64,000 nt of DNA from Acorus gramineus. Its lineage: Eukaryota; Streptophyta; Magnoliopsida; Acorales; Acoraceae. Shown here piece by piece: positions 1 through 9,113 of the stretch. The translations under genes and the position numbers were made by a program. Every line of letters starts with the position of its first letter. Positions within the stretch are counted from its first letter, which is position 1. The notes beneath the pieces were generated by a model that was not told the origin of the DNA, did not search any database, and saw only the letters and a list, made by a program, of their open reading frames with translations. The stretch covers positions 10,861,768-10,925,767 of the forward strand of contig CM060849.1 in the NCBI GenBank assembly GCA_030737835.1, written 5' to 3'.

Positions 1-465
1 GTTGAATGGAGATTTTGCTAATATGAGTTGTTGGAAGTGCCTCTTAGTGCTTTATTTTATTTCCTAACATAATGTTAAAGAAGTACTGAATGACCAGTCG
101 TTTGATCATAGTGTAAATTTTGGGATGGGAGAAAAGGGGGTTATGAGATCATAAGGGTGCTATCAATGTTCCGAAATCTGCCTAGCTCAAATCCTTCATG
201 TCATTTTATTCATGATGCTACAATATAAGAATGATCTAAAAAATTGAGCAAACTATATAATACTTGCCCAAAATCTAGAAAAGATATCATTCAATCGCTA
301 ATTAGTAAAAATGAACATATCCAAGATCATTAAGGAAAATCATATGTATGTTAGTAAAGTACATGAAACAATATCCAACATAAAAAAAGAAAGTGAAGTA
401 AAAGTGACAGAAATTCTTGTCTATTCTTCATCAGAATGCTAGAAGAATCAAATTTGAAAAGATAC

Positions 466-3400
466 CCATTATAACCCCTTGTGCTCCTCTGTAGTATGAG
501 CTTGTTAATGTTCTGAACCTTTCTTGTCCAGCTGCAACACATATACACTCGATTACTTTCACATTTTCACCTCAACAATCAGCATATTAATTGGAAAATG
601 AACTCATGATATTGAAATATTCTGATTGCACAAAATTACTCATTGTGGTAATTACAAATGTATGCTATATCAGAAAAACTAACACCCCTTAGATTCATGA
701 TTTTATATAAAATGAAAAATCCAGAAGAATCCTGGCAACCAATTAATTTTACATGAGCATGTAAGTCATCCTCTAACATGTGGATTCCAGGGTGATTGGT
801 GGGATTCACAGTCAAGAGTTGCTATAGGAGGGTGAGATGGGAGAAGCCGGTGTTCCAAGCAACTGCGATCAAGCACAAAGAAATCTGGGGATGCAAGATT
901 CTGTTGAAGGTTAGAGCATTTATGTGGATGGTTTGCTTGCGTAAGATTCTCACCAACTCTTGTACTGCACGTTGGTCTCTGGGGGTGGACACGGCATGTG
1001 TTTTGTGCCTGTTGGAGGAGGAGACCGTTGATCACCTCTTTGTTGCATGCCCCGTGGTTCGGCAGGTATGGGGCTGGTTGAAGGAGGCTAAAGGTTTGGG
1101 GGATGGTTTCAATGATGTGGATGGGATGTGGGAGGCAGGCAGGAGGTTGTGGATAGCGGGGGATCAGTCTTCGAGGGCCAAGATTTCACAATGTTATATC
1201 CCGGCGGTGTGGTTGTCCCGGAACTCGACCGTCTTTAGAGGGAAAACTCTATATGCCGAAAACATTTGAGAGATGGTGGTTAGTTTCATTCAGGAGTGGG
1301 GAAGATTTTGTGGGGGAGTGGGGACGGTGCGGGTGTTGGTGCGAGGTGGTGATCTCATAATTGGTCTCTCTTTCGGGAGGGTATGGGGAGGAAATTCTTA
1401 GCGTTCCATGCGTAGACGTCTCTTCTACTATGGGTTTCTTTTTCCTTCTTGGGTTTTAGTTTATCATCTGTATGTTTGTAATTTCTCTTTGGGCTTTTGC
1501 CTTTTATCAATACAAAGGTGAGATCACCTACCGTTTCCATAAAAAAGTCATCTTCTAACAAAACTAGAATTTTGTTAATGTTTGACTACAGAAGATTGCA
1601 ATGAACCAGGATTTTCGAAGTTTGATGGAAAATCACAACAAATTACACAGTAACAGCAAAATTTTAGAATTCATACCTATTCTCAATGATTCACATAATT
1701 TTCTTTATACATGGAAAATGATAAAAGATCTTCTCGAGACAATTAGATTTCAGATTACAATTAGACATGAAATACCTATCCTCCATTCATAACATCAGCC
1801 ATTCGGGAAGTTTGGGGTTAATTTCCTGGGGGATTCCCTATTTCCGAGAGATTCATCTTTCTTTATTTTATTTTGTATTTTTGTTTTCCGCTTATCTTTT
1901 AGTTTTCAAAATTTATTGTACAAAGATCCCTCTTCTCCCTTTGTTCGAAGGCAAAAATCAGCTAATTGGACTCATGTTCAACTTCAGTATACTATGCTAC
2001 TCCACTCATGCTTCATTATTTTTAATTCGATGTCAGACTACCAATATACTTTACTCATATACCAGCTTACACAAGATGTCACCAGATCTGCTACTAATGA
2101 GAAGTGGTTTTTCTCTAAGGCAGAGGAGTTGCAAGACATTGTTGAAAGTAGGAAGAAACAATCTCATTATATTGCCAACAAAGTACCACAGCAGCCATTG
2201 AGATTATTTGTGTATGATCATACAGGCATGATTCTCAAGTTCTTTGCAACAACTTTAATTCATAGAGTAAATTTCAACTCTAGTTATCCTTGCTTAACAC
2301 CTAGAATGGGTTAAAGTTATTCTGCACAACACACCTATATGTATCATGATTCATTGATTTGAAATAACTTTAATGCGAAGCCGATAACCTTTTTGGCTTA
2401 ATTCAAAGCCCACAACCTAACACTCTAACAAGAATGTACAGGAAGAAAATTGCAAACCAACATTTGAGATAAAAAAACCTAAACAGATGATATTCAAGAA
2501 CCCAATGTCCGCAATTTCCAAGCACTAAGTTTGACATTTACCTGTGTCCCAGATGGCAAGCTTCAACTTCTTCCCACCAATTGTAACCATTTTCACCTTG
2601 AAATCCACACCTATAAATCATTATTAAAACAATCCATTAGTAGTGCCAAACCAAAACATTAGAAATCGATGAAATATCTTCTCATCCAATCAAATCTTCT
2701 CAGGAATAATAAAAGTACACAAAAGTATAATGGAATGGATCGAGAAATCACACCTAGGCACCAGGCAAAAGATCATATCAAAGTATTCACCATATTGATA
2801 ATATTATATATAAAGAAAGCAACCTCGCTCCACGAAACAACCCTAGGAATAAGACAGAGCATATTCACAAAATTATTTATGTGGACAACTTATCTGATTT
2901 CAAGGGCTTATCCTTCAGCACAAATATAGAAGACAAATGTCAGAAGAGCATCTTAAACTAGATTACTCGTCATTAGCCTAATGAATGAAAGACCCACCCC
3001 AGACAACGAAAGGGTTTTTAAGCCTTGACCATAGAACTCTATATTTCACGCATTACATGTTAAGTTGATCTCTCAAAATGAAACGTTCCTCACTCTCAAT
3101 ATCCGCTTATGGTCTAGTCACATATGGGAAATGCAAATTAACCTCAAGAACCAGATACACGAACCCCTTTTCGGTTAGTAGAGATTCAAAAGGTAAATTT
3201 AACACAGAAGAGAGCAACCTCCCTTTATCTAAATCCTATTTTTAATACTATACTTAATCAAAAACACAAACTCAAATTTTACCAATAAAGCTCCCACTTT
3301 TGACACCCAAAACACAATTATCAAAACCAATAATGAACTTGATACATGAATCCTTTTCACGGTTATCAAAGCTTCAAATAGGTAAATTTTCCACAGAGGA

Positions 3401-3766
3401 ACTCAACCTCTCATTCTCTAAACCCCATCTTTAATACAATACTTCATGGCAAACACAAAAACTTCAAACAAAACCAACAAAGCTCCGACCTTTGGCAACC
3501 CAAAACTCAAAACTTATCAAACCCACGTGACCAATTCAACAATCAAACGCAATTCACACAATGATCCACCAAAACCCCACCAAAGAAACAAAAAAAAGAT
3601 CAGATTTTTTTTCTTCTTTACCGATCGTCGGCGAGAGATCTTCGAAGGTATCGGAGGTGAAGCTGAGGAGGAGACTGCTCTTCCCGACTCCAGAGTCCCC
3701 GATCAGGAGGAGCTTGAACAAATAATCGAACTCCGGCTGACTCGACGACGTCGACGACGAATCCAT
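466..3766 (-). CDS. RABC1: RABC1/Rab18-type small GTPase, 5' exons only (runs off the left edge)
   Basis: Membrane-traffic GTPase of the RabC (Rab18) class. Three exons are visible: 3622-3766, 2542-2610 and 466-531, all with GT-AG boundaries and matching phases. Exon 1 begins MDSSS and holds the P-loop GDSGVGKS (residues 23-30) and the switch I segment FEDLSPTIG. Exon 2 encodes [20 protein letters not shown] and the start of the switch II motif WDTAGQE. Exon 3 completes it ([18 protein letters not shown]). The remaining part (NKVD and SAK motifs, C-terminal prenylation cysteines) must lie left of position 1, because no further exon is found in 1-465. Intron 2 contains a LINE insertion. The wording around [17 protein letters not shown] is closest to Arabidopsis RABC1 as I remember it. 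Start is the first ATG of the P-loop exon; the upstream leader is rich in CT on the coding strand. Sure of the family, fairly sure of the subgroup. Confidence 0.9.
779..1544 (+). mobile_element. 5'-truncated LINE (zf-RVT end of ORF2) with target-site duplication
   Basis: A reading frame at 796-1269 encodes the reverse-transcriptase zinc-binding (zf-RVT) region typical of plant non-LTR retrotransposons: [18 protein letters not shown], then a Cys/His cluster around [19 protein letters not shown], then [10 protein letters not shown]. The insertion ends in a short A-run and is flanked by 16-bp duplications with one mismatch (AAGTCATCCTCTAACA at 763-778, AAGTCATCTTCTAACA at 1545-1560). It lies inside RABC1 intron 2, on the opposite strand to the gene. 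Only the tail of the element was inserted, as is usual for target-primed reverse transcription, so it cannot move by itself. Confidence 0.88.
1561..2541. other. Remainder of RABC1 intron 2; unidentified open frame inside
   Basis: AT-rich intron sequence. A plus-strand frame at 1916-2314 (132 codons) has protein-like composition, including a lysine/glutamate-rich stretch around [20 protein letters not shown] recognise no family and see no splice context, so I do not call it a gene. Overlapping shorter frames look random. Confidence 0.35.
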
Positions 3767-3835
3767 CGGTCGTCCACCGTCCGATCCAACACGAGAAAAT
3801 TCAAAGGCGAAACTTCGTAATTGAAAGAGAGAATT

Positions 3836-3875
3836 GCAGAAAAACCTGAGAGAGAGAGAGAGATTGTGATTCGTT
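3836..3875 (-). repeat. (GA/CT)n microsatellite in the RABC1 leader
   Basis: A GA dinucleotide run at about 3848-3866, read as CT on the gene strand, lies some 80-100 bp upstream of the RABC1 ATG. CT-rich leaders and promoters are common in plants, so this probably falls in the 5' UTR or just upstream of it. Confidence 0.5.
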
Positions 3876-3904
3876 GAGATCTGAAGAAGGTGTTTCCGAT
3901 TGGA

Positions 3905-4831
3905 TTTTTTTTTGCATATATACCTTTTCTACATTTTTGTTTTTCAGCGTACCCCTGTTAAAATGATCTTTGCAAAATTACCCCTCAAAATTTTAAAACC
4001 CGTGCATCATTACTCCTGCGATCAACTGTCGCAAGCTGAGGTTAATGGATGTCGTTATAATACACTTTTGTACCGTTGAGTGGGTGTATAGAGAGGGATT
4101 TACCCCTATTTACTACTTTTCAACCTCTCAACACTTCTCATTTTTTCTTCTCTTTAAACATCAGATTTTACAATTGAAAAATCCTCTTTTGGTATCTTTA
4201 TTTTTTTGAGAAACTTTTGAACATATCTATTTCAATCATAATATTAAAACAGATCATTTCCGAATTTGCGTACAACTGGTGGAAAAGATATAAAAAAGAT
4301 AAACAAAATACAAACAAAACAAAAACTTCGGTTTGGTAAAATGTCAACCTGAGTCCAAGCTAATGAACTGTATCCTACTCCATGATATGCATGGCATTCT
4401 CACCCAAACAAAAGCTTTTGGTATCCTTATTGTTTGCCCGAATATTCTCATTATTTGTCTCAATTTCATTAAAAAATGAGTTCATCTCAAATTTCTTTTA
4501 TCCTAAATGATTTCCCTAACTCATCTTGTTATTGTAGATTATCATGCAAGGAGTGAACATTTTCATAGAGTTCCTGTAGTGATTTCATAGGTGATTCGTG
4601 GTGATATGGTTTATTTGTTTTAAATTGAAGAGTGAAAGATAACTTAAATTTTAATGGAGGGCGAGGGTAAAAATATGATTGCAGGCATCGTGGTTACCTG
4701 ATTAACAGTGTCTAACGGACAGACTCTGATGCACATGTTTTTAAATTTTGTGGGGGTACTTATGCAAGGATCATTTTAACAGGAGTATATTAATAAAACT
4801 GAAATATAATAGGGGTATATATGCAAAATCC
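3905..4831. mobile_element. Mutator-like non-autonomous element, GCATATATACC-TIR family, copy 1
   Basis: Both ends carry long matching inverted repeats. The left end reads TTTTTTGCATATATACC and continues through TTAAAATGATCTTTGCA and ACCCCTCAAAATTTTAAAA. The reverse complement of the right end reads ATTTTGCATATATACC, TTAAAATGATCCTTGCA and ACCCCCACAAAATTTAAAAA. The TIRs therefore extend beyond 100 bp. The interior is AT-rich with no coding frame. The flanks are only partly alike (CCGATTGGA / CCGGTTGCC), so the 9-bp duplication is weak here. Two sibling copies at 15117 and 21971 support a shared family. It sits just upstream of the RABC1 transcription start region. Confidence 0.72.
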
Positions 4832-5337
4832 GGTTGCCGTTACGTGAAGGAAAGCGAAAAGCAAAAGTAGTATTTTTTAGCTTTTAGATCCCTCACATTT
4901 TCTTATTTACAGAGGGACTCTTTTGTTTTTTTTTTTTAAATTTTTGTGAGGGAAAGCGTGCGTCCCTTGAATTTTTTCTTGGTATTTTTTTATTTGTTTA
5001 GTGTTTTTGAAAACTGAGATAGACTATATATAATAAGCAGGAATTGTTTAGTGTTAAACCCGCACAAATATTGGATTTTATTTTGTAAATAACTCAAACA
5101 CCATATAGTTGTGTAAAGGAAAATGTTAAATTCATATCATTTTATAGTCTAAAACTAGTCTAAAACATAGATCGCAAATATTTTTATTTATTTTTAAATA
5201 ATTTACTTCATTTAATAAGATATATATTTTTATTAAAAATAAAATATATATTCTAAAAATTTAATGTTATCATTTATAAAAATTTATGAAAAATTAACAT
5301 GTATATTCTTCATTACAGAAAGTGGAGAGGACTAATC
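4832..5337. other. AT-rich intergenic sequence, nothing recognised
   Basis: Low-complexity AT-rich DNA between two inverted-repeat elements. It has no convincing frame, RNA gene or repeat ends. Confidence 0.5.
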
Positions 5338-5704
5338 ATATATATATATATAGGTAGGCCCGATGGGGTGCGCCCGTGCGCACGGTGCACCCCATCGTGC
5401 GCCCTTACTCGTCGATCGCACGGTCGACGTTTTTTTAAAAAAAAAAACAAAAAAAACGGGGGGGGGGGGGGGGACGACGGGGGGCGACGACGTGGACGGG
5501 GGGCGACGACCCGACGATGGGGGCGATGACGGGGGGCGACGATGACGGGGGGCGATCGTCGTCCACCCACGTGCGTCGTTGCCCCCCGACGTCGCCCGTT
5601 TTTTTTGTTTTTTTTTTTAAAAAACGTCGACCGTGCGATCGCACGGTCGACGTTACAGGACGCACGAGGAGTGCACCGTGCGCACGGTCACACCCCATCG
5701 CCCC

Positions 5705-5758
<54 letters not shown>
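5338..5758. mobile_element. GC-rich foldback element flanked by (TA)n
   Basis: The core 5361-5700 is nearly one inverted repeat of two roughly 170-bp halves. Both ends read CGATGGGGTG inward, then CGTGCGCACGGTGCAC, then a GTCGAC-rich block, an A/T homopolymer block and a C/G homopolymer block with GGGGGGCGACGA units. The first 37 bases are themselves palindromic (CGATGGGGTGC...GCACCCCATCG), and 5623-5654 is a perfect 32-base palindrome centred on GCGATCGC. A (TA)n tract lies on the left (about 5338-5352), and a (GT)n(TA)n tract on the right (about 5704-5758). Insertion into TA microsatellites is a known habit of some plant elements (rice Micron). The predicted frames here are artefacts of the GC-rich repeat. 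Confidence 0.75.
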
Positions 5759-5764
<6 letters not shown>

Positions 5765-6090
5765 TTTGGGAAGGTAAAAAAGATTAAGTGAATAAAATCT
5801 CGTGTAAAACAGATCGGGTAACCTAGTGACAGATCAGGTCAACCTAGTGCAATATGGATTCAGTCTATTTATGGCATCATGTTACATGTAGAGGTGTAGT
5901 AATATGGGAGAGCATCTATTTGTACCCATTTTATTTCCCTGCACACTCAAACTAAATGGGTCATGAAATAAAAGATCGATTTATAATTAGATTCTTTACA
6001 CACCCATTATCTTTAAACACCCATAAGATTTTTGTATTATTCTTTTACCTCCTCTCATTTTCTCTTGTATACCCTCCCCCCATCAAACAT
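5759..6090. other. AT-rich intergenic sequence, nothing recognised
   Basis: No gene-like frame or element boundary seen. Confidence 0.45.
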
Positions 6091-7220
6091 ATAAACGGCT
6101 TTTTTTAAAATTAATCATGATTAATCACTTAATTATCAAATTAATCACGATTTCTAATAATTTATCAAACTAGTCATATGCAATGTTCTGATGTGCGAGA
6201 TGCGGTTTACGTGTGGTTAGGTTACCATACAAAATATATGCGATATGCGAGAGTATACGCGGGAGCATATGCGGTTCTGTATTTTTATTAATAAAACATA
6301 TAATTTTTAAATATATCAAGATAAATATTAAAGATATATATACAAAAAAAATATTAAAGACCCCAATATATCCTATTTTAACTAAATTGTTACAGTATAA
6401 ATAATACACCTTAGATATGTTAGATCACCAATATTTACATCCAAAAACACTCAAAAGTTTTGTCCCAACGTAAATGGTTTATACACACCCAAGAGTCACA
6501 ATAGTAATAAATAAATAAATAAAATATCACAATTGTAAAAAAAAAAAAGAAGAATAGGTGTCAATGCATTACAATTTGATACAGTGAGTGTCCCCTTCGA
6601 AGTTATTTTTTTATTATAAGAGAGAGAGAGTGAGACTGACAGAGAAAACAGAGAGTGAGTGAGACAGAGAAGTGGAGGAGATCAGAAGAAGAAGAAGGGG
6701 AGATTGGAAGAAGAAGAAGAAGAAGAAGTTGGGTGGGTGATCGCTGGGGAGATCGTTGCAGTCTACGGTGGGTCGAAGGAGGAGAAGAAGATGATCGCTG
6801 CGGCCTGCGGTGGTCGGAGGAGTCGATAGAAGAAGAAGGGGAGGTCGCTGCGGTGGTGGTTGGAGGAGGAGCAATCGGTCGAAGAAAAAGACCCTTTTGT
6901 TAGGGCCAGCTGGAGAATTAGAAGAAGTGGAGGCCCTCTGTGTTTTTTTTTTTTTATTGTGTTTATTTAAATTTTCAGAACCTGTGCGGTTCTTGAGCGC
7001 ACAGGCGGGTTTTGAGCCCCTATGCGGGCTCTGCCCGCATATAGGCCGTTTTTGACCTACGCGGCTACCGAATCACCTGTGCGACTGCATATGCGTCCAC
7101 ACAGGCCGTTTTTTTGAACACGGGTCATACTCCTCAGTCGAACCAGCCACGTCAGTTTTTTAATTCTTTTTTTAATCTGCTCACTTAAAACGACAATGAA
7201 GGTAACGTTTTTGACACATT
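6091..7220. mobile_element. Relic of a Mutator-like terminus, split by a nested insertion
   Basis: The outer part at about 6105-6181 (AAATTAATCA repeats, then ATCAAACTAGTCATATG) and the inner part at about 7125-7215 (CCACGTCAG, poly-T, TTTAATCTGCTCAC, then a degenerate AACGACAATGAAGGTAACG) match consecutive parts of the TIR of the 5.5-kb element at 24344-29845. Between them, about 6182-7124 looks like a separate insertion: GTCATA occurs at both junctions. The insert holds GC-rich short hairpins near its right end (6981-7105), ATGCGG-rich sequence near its left end and a GAAGAA-rich middle (6614-6900). The nesting is inferred. Confidence 0.5.
6981..7105. repeat. Cluster of three short GC-rich hairpins
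   Basis: Three inverted repeats follow each other: CCTGTGCG...CGCACAGG (6981-7005), CCTATGCGGGC...GCCCGCATATAGG (7019-7045) and CCTGTG...CACAGG (7076-7105). Each is 25-30 bases long, separated by short T-rich spacers, in an otherwise AT-rich region. Confidence 0.75.
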
Positions 7221-7228
7221 TTTTTTAA

Positions 7229-8889
7229 CAGTGGTGATACCCAGGCCCCAAATTATAGGCCCCATTCACAAGCCCCATGAGGTGTCATCACCTTATTGGT
7301 TGGCTTGTTGACTTTTCAAAAAAGGTGAAAAAGCAAAAACCAAAAATACCCCTACTTAAAAATGCCTCATTTTTTAACGTGCAAATCAAAGAATCCCTAA
7401 TTCTCGTTCATTAAATAACCATCCCCGATTGTCTCGGTCAATCACAACAAACATTCAAATGAAATCATACCATCTAATAAAATCTAGGTAAAAAAAAACC
7501 CAATTGTTTAATCGAAACCCCCTTTCTTTTCCGTTTCGACGATCCAAATAGAAGAATTTTTTTTTCTTTTGCATTCCCAAAATCTGTTCTTCAAATATTC
7601 TTCAATTCAATCCGACGATTCTTTGCCAATATTTTAACATCATATTCAAACAATGATGACGAAAAATAAACATTTTCTGTTTTTGTTCCTTCCTTTTAAA
7701 AAAAAAACGATTTAAAGTTTTTAAGCGATTATGAAGAATGAGACATTTTTTGTTTCTTCATTCCAAAAATGTAACAAACAATTGTTTGTTCCTTCCTTTT
7801 TTGTTACATGTAATCAAAACATCTAAACCATAATCCAAAACCTAATCCAATTTGTGTTACATTACTCCAAAACCAAATCAGAAAACTAATACAATCTGTT
7901 ACATTTAGAGTGCAAATGTAACAACTATTGAGTAAATGTAACAACTATTGAGTAAATGTAACAACTATTAGGTAAATGTAACAACTATTGAGTATGTACT
8001 TATAAATGTAACGAAGAATGAGACATTTTTTGTTTCTTCATTCCAAAAATGTAACAAACAATTGTTTGTTCCTTCCTTTTTTTGTTACATTTAATCAAAA
8101 CATCTAAACCATAATCCAAAACCTAATCCAATTTGTGTTACATTACTCCAAAACCAAATCAGAAAACTAATACAATCTGTTACATTTAGAGTGCAAATGT
8201 AACAACTATTGAGTAAATGTAACAACTATTGAGTAAATGTAACAACTATTAGGTAAATGTAACAACTATTGAGTATGTACTTATAAATGTAACAACTATT
8301 GAGTATGTACTTATAAATGTAACAACTATTGAGTATAAAATAAAAAAAATTATTTTTTAAATTGAAACATGCAACATAGATTAAATATGTTATCATCAAA
8401 AATTTAATTTTAATTTCAGTTGTGACTTTCATTCAAATAAAATCAAAATATTAAAAAAACATGACAAACCTGATTCGGACGACATTGATGGGAGATCCAA
8501 CTCGAAAAATATTAAAATTGTGGGACTGCTACAAGACGTTCATCATATATGATTCGGTTTTGATTGCTGGAAATCGAAAATGATCGACAATTGAAATTCT
8601 CCACGATCTGTTGTTGATAATCGCATTCATTATTGAACTTTGAGATTGCTACGATTTATTCCTCTAATATGATTCGGTTTTGATTGCTGAAGATCAAATA
8701 ATATCAGCAATTCTCCATGATTAGCGGTTGTTAATGACATTCAATGTTGACGCCCCATTTGGAAAGAAATCGTAACCGAATCAGTGCTTCCTAAAAACAA
8801 GCGTTAAGGGTATAAAAGACAATGTACACTTGCCACCTCATGGGGCCTGGTTTGGGGCCTGTGAAGTTGGGGCTTGGGAATCATTATTG
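7229..8889. mobile_element. TIR element of 1.66 kb with internal tandem repeats
   Basis: The left end reads CAGTGGTGATACCCAGGCCC and then has GGCCCC, AAGCCCC and ATGAGGTG. The reverse complement of the right end reads CAATAATGATTCCCAAGCCC, then GGCCCC and CATGAGGTGG. The arms match over about 65 bp. No target duplication is evident, so the superfamily is uncertain; CA...TG ends with these spacings could be hAT-like. The interior holds the tandem repeat described separately and no coding frame. Confidence 0.65.
7733..8335. repeat. Nested tandem repeat: 280-bp unit duplicated, each with 20-bp subrepeats
   Basis: The block beginning GAAGAATGAGACATTTTTTG at 7733 repeats almost exactly from 8013 (period 280). 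Within each copy, AAATGTAACAACTATTGAGT repeats four times in tandem (about 7915-7993 and 8196-8275). A 30-bp variant containing ATGTACTTAT follows twice, to about 8335. Confidence 0.9.
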
Positions 8890-9009
8890 AAAATTCTAGG
8901 GGTGAGATCAGTTAATATGGGGTGGGATAGGTAGGGGTGGGTTTTGCATTGTTTAGTATGAAAATAAATTTTTTTTTTTTTTAATTTGTTTGAAAGGGTG
9001 AAATTATAA

Positions 9010-9060
9010 TTTTACGGTGGGGTGGGTATATAGCCCCCAAAAAACAACCAGAGACAGAGA
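9010..9060 (+). promoter_or_regulatory. Candidate core promoter of the PP2C gene
   Basis: TATATAG at 9027-9033 lies 81 bp upstream of the proposed ATG at 9114, which would put transcription start near 9058 with a short leader. The stretch around it (read in reverse, TATATACCCACCCCA) also occurs at the end of an inverted-repeat element at 52832, so the box may derive from a transposon end. Confidence 0.4.
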
Positions 9061-9113
9061 GCCCTGAAAAGAATTTGTGCGGACCGATTCTCAGATCCTC
9101 TCAATAAAAAAAT

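Noticed and set aside
5299-5787. Several overlapping Arg/Gly- or Pro-rich frames on both strands
   Set aside because: They are translations of a GC-rich foldback with homopolymer and dinucleotide runs; no start context or family.
6614-7055. Glu/Arg/Trp-rich frames
   Set aside because: Low-complexity GAAGAA/GGAGGA sequence inside a nested element; no conserved domain.
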